NCBI GenBank assembly: GCA_020635115.1
Contig: JACKAK010000010.1
Span: forward strand, 62,001 to 126,000
DNA from: Halobacteriovoraceae bacterium
Lineage (GTDB): Bacteria > Bdellovibrionota > Bacteriovoracia > Bacteriovoracales > Bacteriovoracaceae
Direction of reading: 5' to 3'
DNA length: 64,000 nucleotides
The notes beneath the pieces are model-generated. The model was given only the letters and a program-made list of their open reading frames with translations, was not told the DNA's origin and made no database searches. The first letter of the stretch is position 1. Each line of letters begins with the position of its first letter. This document shows positions 9,991 through 20,800 of the stretch, one piece after another. The position numbers were made by a program, and so were the translations under genes.

Positions 9991-10902
9991 TTATTTTTGA
10001 ATGATGTAACAATTATGAATTTTTTTATTGTGAAAATCAAAAGGAATTGTACTTTCAGTGATATCTCGGGTTTTGTATTTTTGTGTGATATAATTTGACA
10101 ATTTAAATTTGCGTTTATTGTTGGAGAAGAAGAGTTTTCCCTGTGCCTCTAGAATATTCATACAAGAATCAATGAGAAAATTTTGATCTTTTTCGACTTC
10201 GAAGGCCTGATTCATTTTTTTTGAATTTGAAAAAGTAGGAGGATCCAGGAATATAGTATCATAAACTTCTTTATGAGCTTGCAGAAATTCTAAAACATTT
10301 TGTGAGATAAACGTATGTTTACTTGTATCGAATTTATTTAATTTAAAATTATCCTTGGCCCAATTGATGTAAGTTTTTGACATGTCTACATTCGTAGTCT
10401 TTGCACCAGAAAAAGCAGCAGCAACACTTACAGCACCAGTATAACAGAAGAGATTTAAGAATTTTTTATCTTTTTGATTCTGAGAGAATTCTTTTCTCAA
10501 TGGTCTATGATCTAGAAACAGTCCAGTATCCAAATAATCATAGCAATTGACTTTGAAACTTAGTGCCCCTTCATTAACAATCATTGATTTTAAATTTTGT
10601 CCGATTTTATTATACTGTTGAGTGCCTTTTTGCTTCTCCCTGGCCTTTTTAACTATTTCATAAGTGTCTTTTGGAAACAAACTTTCAACGGACTCATAGA
10701 ATAATCGATTATTTTCTTCCTTTTCTTGGGTAAAATCTTTTGGGCCTCTTCTATCGTAAATAACGACAATATTCTTATAAAGATCTAGAATATAGGGGAA
10801 TTCAGGTATATCACACTCATAGACTCTGAAGGCCTCAATTTTTTGAGATTTTGCAATCTTTAATTTTTTTACATAATTCTTTTTAAGTCTATTATCAATC
10901 AT
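9991..10902 (-). CDS. rlmK: stand-alone 23S rRNA (guanine-N7) methyltransferase, RlmK-like
   Basis: A SAM-dependent methyltransferase matching the C-terminal (RlmK) half of E. coli RlmL/RlmK, which makes m7G2069 in 23S rRNA. Shared features are NRLKKNYVKK at the start, the PUA/linker stretch with CDIPEFPY, KAREKQKGTQQY, the DYLDTGLFLDHR signature, the SAM site LNLFCYTGAVSVAA and the catalytic DPPTFSNSK. The RlmL half (m2G2445) is missing, so this is a single-function enzyme. I chose the ATG at 10902, matching where the domain begins and overlapping the prfC end by eight bases; a further ATG at 10947 would add 15 residues. Translational coupling to prfC is likely. Confidence 0.85.
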   Translation of the reverse strand: MIDNRLKKNYVKKLKIAKSQKIEAFRVYECDIPEFPYILDLYKNIVVIYDRRGPKDFTQEKEENNRLFYESVESLFPKDTYEIVKKAREKQKGTQQYNKIGQNLKSMIVNEGALSFKVNCYDYLDTGLFLDHRPLRKEFSQNQKDKKFLNLFCYTGAVSVAAAFSGAKTTNVDMSKTYINWAKDNFKLNKFDTSKHTFISQNVLEFLQAHKEVYDTIFLDPPTFSNSKKMNQAFEVEKDQNFLIDSCMNILEAQGKLFFSNNKRKFKLSNYITQKYKTRDITESTIPFDFHNKKIHNCYIIQK

Positions 10903-12514
10903 GTGACGCACTGGATCTGTAATCGGAATTGTTAAAAAACTGTACATTAGGATATTTTTCTTGTGCCATTTTCAAATCCCAGGGTGATCTCACCGAGAAA
11001 CAGTCTCTTCCTTTATGGTCATAACAAATATTTGAAGCATTTTTTGAAATGAATTGATCTCGTACTTTTTCATCAGGAAATTTCAACCATCTGACACCAA
11101 CGAAAGGAACCGATTCATAGTCTCCCTGAACATTATATTCATCTTCAAGTCTATATTTCACTACTTCAAACTGCAAAACACCCACTGCCCCAAGAATTCT
11201 TTCATTTACATTATGTCTCATAAAGAGCTGGACTGTCCCTTCCTCTGATAACTGAGACAAACCTTTATCTAATTGCTTTCCCTTTAGAGGATCTTTTAAC
11301 AGAACTCTTCTAAATAGTTCAGGTGCAAAACTAGGTATTCCTGTATATTGAATTTTTTCACCTTCTGAAAATGTATCTCCTATTTGATATTTTCCCGTGT
11401 CGTGGAGTCCAATTATATCTCCTGGAAGTGCAAATTCTGCCAATTCTCTATCTTGCGCCTGGAACATTAAAGGAGTTGCAATCTTAAGTTCTTTTCCTGT
11501 TCGTACATGAAATATTTTTTGATTACGTTCAAATTTACCTGAACACACTCTCATAAAAGCAATTCGATCACGATGCCTTTTATCCATATTGGCCTGAATC
11601 TTAAATATAAAGCCGGTAAAAGCTTTTTCTTCTGGGTCTACAATTCTCGTTTCACTATTTGATTCAAATGGAGGCAAAAGTACTTGTCTATTCTTTGGCC
11701 CAGGCGAATGAGCTGCAAAAAAATCAAGTGCTTCCTTAACTCCGAAGTTATAAAGTGCAGTTCCAAAAAACACTGGAGTTTGAATTCCTTCTAAAAATTC
11801 TTCAATACTTAGTTGTGGCATAAGCTCACTAATCATTTCCAAATCTTCAACTAACTTAGTCGCTAACTCTAGACCAATATAGTTAATGACTTCTTCAGAC
11901 ATGGGATCAGCGGCCTCAATAATTAGGGGTGAAAAAGGGTCTTTTGAATCTTTAAATGATCTGATTTGTTTTGTTTTAAGATCATAAACTCCCTTGAAAT
12001 CTACCCCTGAACCGATTGGCCAGGTTTGGGGAATACACTGAATTGATAAAATCTTTTCAACGTTATCAATCAATTCAAAAGGATCCATGGATTCACGATC
12101 GAATTTATTCATAAAAGTCACAATTGGGGTATCTCGCAAACGGCAAACTTCCATTAATTTCTTTGTCTGTTCCTCCACACCTTTGGCAGAATCAATCATC
12201 ATAAGAACTGATTCAACAGCAGTTAGTGTTCTGTAGGTATCTTCAGAAAAATCTTTATGTCCAGGGGTGTCTAATAGGTGCATGGCCCTTTGCTCGTATG
12301 GAAATGACATCACAGAGGAGGATATTGAAATTCCACGTTCTTTTTCTAATTCCATCCAGTCAGATTTAGCATAGTTTCCTTGTTTAGACTTAACCATTCC
12401 GGTTGAACGAATGACTTGCCCAAACCACAATAACTTTTCAGTCATCGTTGTTTTCCCGGCATCAGGATGAGAAATGATGGCAAATGTACAACGCTCGGCA
12501 TTTTCAGTATTCAT
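10895..12514 (-). CDS. prfC: peptide chain release factor 3 (RF3)
   Basis: RF3 is a ribosome-associated GTPase that removes RF1/RF2 after peptide release. The 539-residue length is normal. The G domain shows the P-loop SHPDAGKTT, switch motif ERGISISSS, DTPGHKDF and the NKFD specificity motif; domains II and III follow, ending with the family's EKYPNVQF. AAAAGGGG precedes the ATG and a near-consensus promoter sits 24 bases further up. The downstream rlmK-like gene overlaps its stop, linking termination and rRNA modification in one transcript. Confidence 0.96.
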   Translation of the reverse strand: MNTENAERCTFAIISHPDAGKTTMTEKLLWFGQVIRSTGMVKSKQGNYAKSDWMELEKERGISISSSVMSFPYEQRAMHLLDTPGHKDFSEDTYRTLTAVESVLMMIDSAKGVEEQTKKLMEVCRLRDTPIVTFMNKFDRESMDPFELIDNVEKILSIQCIPQTWPIGSGVDFKGVYDLKTKQIRSFKDSKDPFSPLIIEAADPMSEEVINYIGLELATKLVEDLEMISELMPQLSIEEFLEGIQTPVFFGTALYNFGVKEALDFFAAHSPGPKNRQVLLPPFESNSETRIVDPEEKAFTGFIFKIQANMDKRHRDRIAFMRVCSGKFERNQKIFHVRTGKELKIATPLMFQAQDRELAEFALPGDIIGLHDTGKYQIGDTFSEGEKIQYTGIPSFAPELFRRVLLKDPLKGKQLDKGLSQLSEEGTVQLFMRHNVNERILGAVGVLQFEVVKYRLEDEYNVQGDYESVPFVGVRWLKFPDEKVRDQFISKNASNICYDHKGRDCFSVRSPWDLKMAQEKYPNVQFFNNSDYRSSASHD

Positions 12515-12537
12515 ATAATCCCCTTTTAAGCAGCAGG

Positions 12538-12566
12538 ATATTAACGATTTTGGTGCACCTTGTAAA
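12538..12566 (-). promoter_or_regulatory. sigma-70-type promoter for prfC
   Basis: On the minus strand a -35 box TTTACA (12566-12561) and a -10 box TAATAT (12543-12538) are separated by exactly 17 bases. The predicted start of transcription, near 12531, leaves a leader of about 17 bases containing the AAAAGGGG ribosome site. Confidence 0.6.
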
Positions 12567-12748
12567 GGAACCAGGTTATGAAAAAAATATAGAGCGTAAA
12601 ATTATATGGATAATTGAAAAGGTATTCTAATTGTGCTTTCTCGAATATATGTAGACTTAAATTAGTTTTTTAGAAATTCCTCGACAAATGTATTCGATTT
12701 AGCGAAAATGCGACCGATTAAACCCTAACAAACAAGAGGTTTTGGTAG

Positions 12749-14245
12749 ATGTGTGGAGTTATTGGAATTATCACACCCGCCTCACAATCCGAAAATATTT
12801 TAAGCGAAATTGCTGATTCAGCTCACTGTGCTCATGAAGTTTACAGAGGATTACTCACACTACAGCACAGGGGGCAAGATGCTGCAGGTATTTCAGTTTA
12901 TAATCCTTTTACTAAAAGAATTAATGGCCATCGAAATTTAGGACTTGTCACTGATGTTTTTGATAAGTCAATTTTAGATTCACTTAGAGGGACAATGGCA
13001 GTAGGCCATACAAGATATGCAACTAATGGTACAGATACCACCTTAGACCTGCAGCCTCAGATGAGTGGTTTCCCAACGGGAATGGCCATGGCCCATAATG
13101 GAAATATTGTTAATTATCATTCTCTGGTTGAGGAGTTACAAGTAGAATACGGCATTCAAAACTTAACAGGAAACGATATCGAATTATTTTTACACTTTTT
13201 TGGCCTCCATTTTGTTAAAGAAAAAAATCTTACCGATATCAACTTCAAAATGATTCTCAATGCGGCCACCAAAATTCAACAAAAAATTATCGGGGCCTAC
13301 TCTTTTGTTGGCCTTTTTTCTCATGGTGGTCTTCTGGCCATGAGAGATCCAAATGGAATAAGACCATTAGTTCTCGGAATGAAATATTTAGATGAAAATC
13401 AAAAAATAGAATCTTACTGCGTTTGTTCTGAAGCAGTGACACTCAATTTTTTAGGATATGATTTGGTGAGGGATGTTTCTCCTGGAGAAATATTATATAT
13501 TGATCAAAGTGGAGTTCTACACACAAATTATTCACAACTCTCAGGCAAGCAATTAAAACCATGTATGTTTGAATGGGTCTATTTCTCTGGCGCTGAAAGT
13601 GTTGTTGCTAAAAAATCCATTTATACAACAAGACTAAATCTTGGAAGTGTTTTGGCCAAAGAAATTACTAAAGCAAACCTGAAAGCCGATATTGTCGTGC
13701 CTGTGCCTGATACATCACGTACCGCCGCCATTAGTCTTGCAGAAGATCTTGGACTACCTTACAGAGAAGCACTCATAAAAAATCGCTATACTCAACGCAG
13801 CTTTATACTCTCTGGACAGGAAAATAGGGAAAAAGCTGTTGAGCTAAAGCTAGCACCTGTAATAAGTGAAATTAGAGGTAAAAATATTTTACTCGTCGAT
13901 GATTCAGTTGTAAGAGGAACCACTTCGAAAAAAATAATTTCATTACTTAAAAAATATGGGGCAAACTCTGTAAGTTTAGCAATCACTTGTCCTCCTTTAC
14001 GCTATCCTTGTTATTATGGAATAGATTTTCCTTGCCCAAATCAACTTGTGGCCAATCAAAAAAATATTGAAGAGATAACAGAGTTCCTTGGTGCACATCA
14101 GGTTTTTTACTTAAGTATAGAAGGGTTGAAGGAAGCTATAGGACTGCCCAATTTATGTATGGCATGTGTTGATGGTAATTATCCAACAAGTGTCAAAGAA
14201 GGTGTAGAATTCGCAAAAAAACGTGAAGAACAAAGGATAAGGTAA
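12749..14245 (+). CDS. purF: amidophosphoribosyltransferase
   Basis: PurF transfers glutamine nitrogen to PRPP, the first step of purine synthesis. The N-terminal glutamine amidotransferase domain begins MCGVIGI, so Cys2 is the nucleophile after Met removal and no propeptide is needed. RGLLTLQHRGQDAAGI and GHTRYAT follow. The PRPP site LLVDDSVVRGTT lies near residue 380. Cysteines in YFSGAESVVAKKS-adjacent and C-terminal segments (PPLRYPC, LCMACVDG) resemble the Fe-S-bearing Bacillus type. GAGG precedes the start, and the 230-base upstream region shows no riboswitch. It is the first gene of a ten-gene operon; the purE start overlaps its stop (TAATG). Confidence 0.96.
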   Translation: MCGVIGIITPASQSENILSEIADSAHCAHEVYRGLLTLQHRGQDAAGISVYNPFTKRINGHRNLGLVTDVFDKSILDSLRGTMAVGHTRYATNGTDTTLDLQPQMSGFPTGMAMAHNGNIVNYHSLVEELQVEYGIQNLTGNDIELFLHFFGLHFVKEKNLTDINFKMILNAATKIQQKIIGAYSFVGLFSHGGLLAMRDPNGIRPLVLGMKYLDENQKIESYCVCSEAVTLNFLGYDLVRDVSPGEILYIDQSGVLHTNYSQLSGKQLKPCMFEWVYFSGAESVVAKKSIYTTRLNLGSVLAKEITKANLKADIVVPVPDTSRTAAISLAEDLGLPYREALIKNRYTQRSFILSGQENREKAVELKLAPVISEIRGKNILLVDDSVVRGTTSKKIISLLKKYGANSVSLAITCPPLRYPCYYGIDFPCPNQLVANQKNIEEITEFLGAHQVFYLSIEGLKEAIGLPNLCMACVDGNYPTSVKEGVEFAKKREEQRIR

Positions 14246-14985
14246 TGAAAAAAATTTCTATTCTCTTTGGAAGTGAATCCGACAAACCAACGTACGAACC
14301 ATTAAAAAATGATCTCGAAAAAGATTATTCAGTCGATTTACAAATCATTTCAGCTCACCGAAATCCTGATGAACTAGAAAAATATCTCAAACAAAGTGAA
14401 TACGATCTTATTGTTGCCGGGGCCGGATTAGCTGCTCATCTACCCGGAGTCATTGCATCTAAAGTGAAAGTTCCAGTTATTGGTATTCCCGTTGATTCAT
14501 ATTGGGGAGGACTGGATTCTTTTGCTTCCATCGTTCAAATGCCCTTTGGAGTACCTGTGATATCCTCTGCCCCAGGTAGTACTAAGGATGTAAGAAAATT
14601 TCTTAATGAAATTGAAAAAATGAAAAGTGAAAAATTTAATAATATTAATTTAGTTTTAAGCGAAACTGTTGCCAATTATGAGTATGCGGCCAATGAAATT
14701 AATCGAACTAAAAAATATGCTACACAATTGGAAATGGTCGTTGAAACACACCCTAAAGTCAAAGAAGGATTCTTCAATATTGTCTACGTATCAAAATCTG
14801 ATGATGTTCAATGTGATAAGACAGTTCTCCATGTTCCTTTACTAGATAAATCAATCTGTAAAGATCCACATAAATTTTCAGATTTTTTCACTTGGGCCAC
14901 CAAAGGAGGATTCTGGATTGGAACGAATAACACTAGAAATGCACTTCTTAGTATTTATAAATTGAAAACATTTGCGAGGGCGTAA
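14245..14985 (+). CDS. purE: PurE-family AIR carboxylase/CAIR mutase with C-terminal extension
   Basis: PurE acts at the carboxylation of aminoimidazole ribotide. The N-terminal 160 residues are PurE: FGSESDKPT, the SAHRNP loop, VAGAGLAAHLPGVIA and the LDSFASIVQMPFGVPV segment. The protein is 246 residues long, about 80 more than usual. The extra C-terminal part (about 165-246, with GFFNIVYVSKSDD and TWATKGGFWIG) is not a domain I recognise. No purK lies in this operon, so the enzyme may be a class II (direct CO2) carboxylase, or purK may be elsewhere. It overlaps purF and purC by single bases. Confidence 0.85.
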   Translation: MKKISILFGSESDKPTYEPLKNDLEKDYSVDLQIISAHRNPDELEKYLKQSEYDLIVAGAGLAAHLPGVIASKVKVPVIGIPVDSYWGGLDSFASIVQMPFGVPVISSAPGSTKDVRKFLNEIEKMKSEKFNNINLVLSETVANYEYAANEINRTKKYATQLEMVVETHPKVKEGFFNIVYVSKSDDVQCDKTVLHVPLLDKSICKDPHKFSDFFTWATKGGFWIGTNNTRNALLSIYKLKTFARA

Positions 14986-15980
14986 TGTTAGAATTAATAA
15001 AACGTGGATCCGTTAAAGATATTTATCAAGACGGAGAACGTCTTTTTTTTCACTTCAGTGATAGATATTCCATTTTTGATTGGGGAGAAATGCCAGATCT
15101 CATCGAAGATAAGGGAAAATGTTTACTTGAAATGGCAAAAATATTTTTTGAAACAATTCAAAATAATTCCAACATTAATATACATTCACATTTCTTGGGG
15201 ATTGCTCATATTGATGGAAAAAATCTTTTAGAAGTTAAAAAAGTCGAAGTTCCTGAAATTAAAAAAAATAATAATTATGATTATAGCTATTATAAAAATA
15301 AACCAGTGAATTGCCTTGTCCCCCTAGAAGTTGTTTTTCGCTTTGGCATCCCTCAAGGAAGCTCTCTCATGAAAAGGGCCAGTGATAAAAACTATCTTAA
15401 ATCCATTGGCATTCAAGGCGAAGTTAAAGAAGGAATGCAATTTGAACAGGCCATCATTGAATTTTCAACGAAACTTGAGAGTGAAGATCGCTATATCACA
15501 TATCAAAATGCTCAACAAATTGCAGGCATGACTAATGAAGAATTTATTTTCTTGATAGAAGAAACTCAAAAACTTTGTCAGTTTTTAAAAGAAACATTTT
15601 CCAAAGGGGATATGGAACTTTGGGATGGTAAATTCGAATTCGCTTTCTTGGAAAACCCTGAAAAAAGTGGATTGCGACAATTTATGCTCGTTGACTCTAT
15701 TGGGCCTGATGAATTAAGAATTTTACAAGAAGGAACACAGCTCTCTAAACAAAGACTTAGGGAATTTTATAAAGATACTGATTGGAAAAAGGATGTCGAT
15801 CTTTCTAAAAAAATGGCCAGTGAACGAGGTGTTCAAAATTGGAAGGAAATTTGTGTTAACGAATTGAAGTCATCTCCTGACAAATTAAATCAAAAAGAAG
15901 TTAAAATGATTTCACAAATGTACAGAGATTTAACTGACCACATTAGTAAAACTCTCACCGGAAAAACATTATTTTCTTAA
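14985..15980 (+). CDS. purC: SAICAR synthase
   Basis: PurC joins aspartate to CAIR using ATP. The start LELIKRGSVKDIYQDGE is the standard nucleotide-binding N-terminus (RGSVKD.Y), followed by FHFSDRYSIFDWGEMPDLI and the CLVPLEVVFRFG motif that contacts substrate. LWDGKFEFAF and the LVDSIGPDELR segment are the equivalents of the metal/ATP motifs. At 331 residues it is clearly longer than the 237 of E. coli and has an extended C-terminal helical part. It is coupled to purE through a TAATG overlap. Confidence 0.92.
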   Translation: MLELIKRGSVKDIYQDGERLFFHFSDRYSIFDWGEMPDLIEDKGKCLLEMAKIFFETIQNNSNINIHSHFLGIAHIDGKNLLEVKKVEVPEIKKNNNYDYSYYKNKPVNCLVPLEVVFRFGIPQGSSLMKRASDKNYLKSIGIQGEVKEGMQFEQAIIEFSTKLESEDRYITYQNAQQIAGMTNEEFIFLIEETQKLCQFLKETFSKGDMELWDGKFEFAFLENPEKSGLRQFMLVDSIGPDELRILQEGTQLSKQRLREFYKDTDWKKDVDLSKKMASERGVQNWKEICVNELKSSPDKLNQKEVKMISQMYRDLTDHISKTLTGKTLFS

Positions 15981-15992
15981 AAGGTAGATCAT

Positions 15993-17282
15993 ATGAAGTA
16001 TTTAGTCGTTGGTAAAGGTGGTAGAGAACACGCCATCGCATGGAAACTTGCAATGTCTCCACTCATAGAAAAAGTCTTCATTGCTCCTGGAAATCCAGGA
16101 GCTGATCTTAATGAAAGAATTGAGTGTATACATTTACAAAAAATAGATGGATTTCATATTGCAAATTTCGCAAGAGAAAATCAAATTGATCTCGTTTTTA
16201 TTGGGCCAGAAGATCCATTAGCAGATGGCATAGTTGATCAATTACAAAAACAAAATATTAGAGTATTAGGCCCTTCAAAAAAAGCATCCCAATTTGAAAG
16301 TTCAAAAGATTTTTCAAAAAGATTTATGGAAAAATACAATATTCCAACAGCTAAGTTTAAAACTGTCTCTATCCTTAGAGATGGACTAGAATATCTAAAC
16401 ATTTGGAATGATCAAATACCTCCTGTCGTGAAGGCCGATGGCCTGGCCGCGGGCAAGGGCGTTTTCGTTGTAGAGACAATTGAGGAAGCAAAATTATACC
16501 TTAGAAATATTATGGATAATCCATCATTTCCTATTAAATCAGGAAAGGTTATTCTCGAAGAAAGATTAAAGGGAAAAGAAATCTCTGCCTTTGCCCTCTT
16601 TGATGGAAACAACTTTATCAATATTGGATACGCAAGAGATTATAAAAGATTAAACGATGGAAATACTGGCCCAAACACTGGAGGGATGGGATGTATTAGC
16701 TCACTAGATTTAATCGATCAGGAATTGAAAAATAAAATCAACCAAGAAGTATTCGATAAATTCTTAAAAGGTTGTAAAGAAGAAAATATAGACTACAAAG
16801 GTATTCTATTTGCAGGTCTAATGATCGATGACAATAGAAATATTAATGTCATAGAGTTCAATGTAAGGTTTGGTGATCCTGAAACTCAAACATTAATGCC
16901 CCTTATAGAAAGTGATCTCGCAGATATTATGATGAAAGCTACAGAAGGTAATCTCAACTCTATTTCGCCTATTAAAATATTAGATCAAACTGCTATCCAT
17001 GTCGTTCTTGCTTCTGGAGGATATCCAGGGATCAATGGTGAAAAAATAGAGACAGGCCACGAAATATCTGGCGATGAAAAACTATCCGAAATGAATGATC
17101 TCTACCTATTTTACGCAGGAGTAAATGTTAAAGAAAATGGTACACTTACAAATGGCCCCGGTCGAGTATTAGGTGTAACTGCTGTTGGAGATAATATTGG
17201 ACATGCAAGAATGAAAGTTTATGAGGGTATTGAACAAATAAAATTTGAAAAATGCTTTTTTCGTAAAGATATAGGCCTATGA
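15993..17282 (+). CDS. purD: phosphoribosylamine-glycine ligase (GAR synthetase)
   Basis: PurD is an ATP-grasp enzyme joining glycine to phosphoribosylamine. The 429-residue protein begins MKYLVVGKGGREHAIAWKL, the family signature, and contains FIGPEDPLADGIVDQL, the lysine- and glycine-rich VKADGLAAGKGVFVV loop, GGMGCISS and the metal-binding VIEFNVRFGDPETQ. AAGG precedes the start. Its stop overlaps the purN start (ATGA). Confidence 0.96.
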   Translation: MKYLVVGKGGREHAIAWKLAMSPLIEKVFIAPGNPGADLNERIECIHLQKIDGFHIANFARENQIDLVFIGPEDPLADGIVDQLQKQNIRVLGPSKKASQFESSKDFSKRFMEKYNIPTAKFKTVSILRDGLEYLNIWNDQIPPVVKADGLAAGKGVFVVETIEEAKLYLRNIMDNPSFPIKSGKVILEERLKGKEISAFALFDGNNFINIGYARDYKRLNDGNTGPNTGGMGCISSLDLIDQELKNKINQEVFDKFLKGCKEENIDYKGILFAGLMIDDNRNINVIEFNVRFGDPETQTLMPLIESDLADIMMKATEGNLNSISPIKILDQTAIHVVLASGGYPGINGEKIETGHEISGDEKLSEMNDLYLFYAGVNVKENGTLTNGPGRVLGVTAVGDNIGHARMKVYEGIEQIKFEKCFFRKDIGL

Positions 17283-17869
17283 ATATAGTAATCCTTGCAT
17301 CTGGAAGTGGCACAAATGCAATGAATCTCTATAGATCATTTTTACATAATGAAAAAATAAACGTGCGCAAAATTATCACAAATAATCCAAAAGCTGGAAT
17401 CATTAATAGGTTTTCAAATGAAGATATTAATATAGAAATCATCTCTTCTGTAAATGAAAACAAAGAAATCTTTGAAAACAAATTGCATCTTGAAATAAGT
17501 AAAGTTGACAGACCATGGTTGATCCTAGCTGGCTTTATGAAAATATTATCTGCTGATTTTTTAAATTTGTTCTATGATAAAAAACTAGAGCAAAATAGAG
17601 TTATTAATATACATCCATCCTTTCTTCCACATCATCCAGGCCTTAATGCCATCGAAAAAAGCTTCCAAGATGAAAATGTATACGGCGGAGTGACTGTCCA
17701 TTTCGTTGATCAGGGAGTTGATACCGGTGAAATAATACTCCAAAGTAAAATATTAAAAAGCGAAGTTGATACATTAGAAAAATATACTGATAAGGTCCAC
17801 TCTGAGGAATATAAACTATTTCCTAAGGCCATTGAAATCATCTATGAGAAATATTATGAAAACCATTAG
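17279..17869 (+). CDS. purN: phosphoribosylglycinamide formyltransferase
   Basis: PurN transfers a formyl group from 10-formyltetrahydrofolate to GAR. The 196-residue protein has VILASGSGTNAMNL at the N-terminus, the catalytic NIHPSFLPHHPG region (Asn-His pair) and the VHFVDQGVDTGEII motif containing the catalytic Asp. Length and order are typical. Its 3' end overlaps the start of purL by 14 bases with the start chosen here. Confidence 0.95.
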   Translation: MNIVILASGSGTNAMNLYRSFLHNEKINVRKIITNNPKAGIINRFSNEDINIEIISSVNENKEIFENKLHLEISKVDRPWLILAGFMKILSADFLNLFYDKKLEQNRVINIHPSFLPHHPGLNAIEKSFQDENVYGGVTVHFVDQGVDTGEIILQSKILKSEVDTLEKYTDKVHSEEYKLFPKAIEIIYEKYYENH

Positions 17870-20800
17870 AATTGAGACTGAAACAAAAGAAAATTCACCA
17901 AGAGAAAATCACCTCTTACAATATTTGAATAATGAACTTAATGGTGCTATCAAAAAACTTAAAATTCGCAGTTTCTACCATATACAATCAGATCAAGATA
18001 TTCAACCAGATGACCTCAATGATATTTTTTGCGATCCAATCTGTGAAAATATCTATGACTCAGACTCAAATGTAATCTACAACTTTGCATTTAATATTTC
18101 ATATAGGCCAGGAGTAACAGATAATATCGCCAAAAGTTCAAAGGATGCTCTCAAACTCTATGGATATGAATCAAATGTTTCCAGTGGTACAGTTATCTTA
18201 ATCGAAGGAACGATCAATTCAGAATCGGTGACCAATTTATTGAATAATGAATATCTTAATCCTCTCATTCAAAAAATTGAATGTTGGCAATGCCCTGAAA
18301 TCAATTGTAGATTCGATAATCGGGAAGTCGTTCATGTTGAAATTGTTGATTCAAAAAACCTTGTTGAACAAATCAACCTTGATATAAGTGATAAGGAGCT
18401 CTTAATACTCAATCAAAAAAGATGTTTGGCCCTAAATTTGGATGAAATTTATCAAGCACGTGATCACTTTAAAACTAGACCAACTGAACGTTCTGCAATG
18501 GGTCTTCCCTCAAACCATCCCACAGATGTTGAAATCGAAGTTATTGCACAAACATGGAGTGAACACTGTAAACACAAGATATTCTCCTCAAAAATAAATT
18601 ATTCTGAAGAAAATTCAAAGTTTAAAAAAATTAATGATAAAACTATTCATTCACTCTACAAAACTTACATTAAAGACACTACAAATAAGATTATGAATGA
18701 AAAAAATTGGTGCATATCAGTTTTTTCAGACAATGCTGGTGTTGTTCGATTTGATGAACAAGTAGACTTCACTATTAAAGTTGAAACGCATAACAGTCCA
18801 TCTGCACTCGATCCATACGGAGGTGCTATCACTGGAATCCTAGGCGTGAATAGAGATATTTTAGGAGTTGGTCTTGGTTCTAGACCAATTGCAAATACCA
18901 ACGTCTTTTGTTTTCCAAATATTGTCACCAAGAACACAAATGAAGGCAAACTACCTAATGGACCTAGGCATCCAAATGAACTTATAAGGGGGGTGCATAA
19001 AGGAGTTGAAGATGGAGGGAATAAATCCGGTATCCCTACAGTCAACGGCGCCTTTTATTTTGATGATTCATTCAGTGGGAAACCACTCGTCTATTGTGGA
19101 ACAATAGGTGTCATGCCACAGAAAATAAATGAACTAGATACTTCAAAAAAATACACTAAACCTGGTGATTTTATCTACATGGCCGGAGGAAAAGTAGGTG
19201 CAGATGGAATACATGGTGCAACCTTCAGCTCTCTCCAACTAGATGAACATGCTCCTGCTACGGCCGTTCAAATTGGAGATCCTATCACTCAAAAAAGACT
19301 ATCTGATTTTCTCTTGGCCGCAAGAGATCAACTTCTTTTCACTGGAGTAACTGACAACGGTGCTGGTGGCCTTTCAAGCAGCGTAGGTGAGATGGCCACA
19401 ATTACAAATGGCGCCAGAATAGACCTTAAGAAAGTTCCTCTCAAATATACCGGACTTAAACCTTTTGAAATTCTCATAAGCGAAAGTCAAGAACGGATGA
19501 CATTTTCAGTAGACCCCACGAAAACATCTCCGTTTGAACGTTTGGCCAAAGAGTATGGAGTCGATGTTTCAAACTTAGGTGAGTTTACAAATAATGGGGA
19601 TTTTGAAATATTCCACGGAGAAACCTGTGTTGGAAAAATTGACTTAAAATTTTTACATGAGGAACTTAAACCACTCGAACTAGAAGCTAAATGGAATCAA
19701 ACCAATCAGGAGGTTGGATGGGGAGACGATAGACCAAATCCCATTCAGAAAGAACCTATTCAAGATGTAGAAAAAACTCTCAAAATTGCACTCTTAAAAA
19801 TATTAAATAGGCCTAATATTTCAAGTAAAGAAAATTTTATACGTCGCTATGATCATGAAGTTCAAGCTGCAACACATGTAAAACCCTTTTCGAGCGAAAC
19901 TTTCTCTTCTCCCAATGATAGTGGACTTATTTGGACATATCCACATGGTGGAAGTAAAGAGACTGCCATTGGAGTGAGCTGCGGTTTAGCTCCAAGACTA
20001 TCAGAAATTGACCCCTATGAAATGGCCCTCTACTCTTTAGATGAGGCAGTTGCCAATTTAGTTTCTCAAGGAGTTGATCCTGATGTGATTTGTGCACTTG
20101 ATAATTTTTGTTGGCCTGATCCTGTTAATACACCTCAGAATCCAAAAGGGAAGTTCAGACTGGCCCAATTAGTTAGATCATGTGAGGGACTGGCCCATGG
20201 ATGCTTGTCATATAAAATACCTCTTGTAAGCGGTAAAGATAGTATGAAGAATAATTTTTCTGGTCTCAACCGCGATGGTGTATCCATAAAATTTGGTGTA
20301 CTACCCACACTTCTTATTACTGCAATGGGAAAAGCGACCATGGGCAAAACTATGGGTAGCTCATATAAAAATTATGGCGATCGTATTGCTGTTGTTGGAG
20401 TTCCACCGAAAGGTCTTCTCGGTAGTGAGTTTGCTGAAATCTTTGAAATAAACCAAAAAGACCAGGTTCTAGAAGGTGTAAATCTTGAAAGAAATCTTTC
20501 TCTCTATAGACAAATCTATCATCTTATTCAACAACAACATCTACAATCTTGTCATGATGTCTCTGAAGGCGGTTTGTTTGTAGCTTTATGTGAACCTTGT
20601 TTTACAAAAAATTTAGGTGCAGACCTCACACTAAGTGAAATTGACAGTAGTGAAGAAAATATTTTTGAGTACCTTTTCTCAGAGGCCCGCGGAAGATTTG
20701 TGATTTCATATCAGAAAGATAAAGAGCAAATTTTAAGTGAATATTTGAAGGATCATGACTTTACTCCTCTTGGTGATATTACCCAGGAATCAAATTTCAT

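Noticed and set aside
12515..12748. Purine riboswitch or PurR-type operator before purF
   Set aside because: I looked for paired stems and palindromes in the leader and saw none that fit; no promoter with good spacing towards purF was found either.
18665..19045. 126-codon open frame antisense to purL
   Set aside because: Lies wholly inside a conserved gene on the opposite strand, with composition typical of an antisense shadow.
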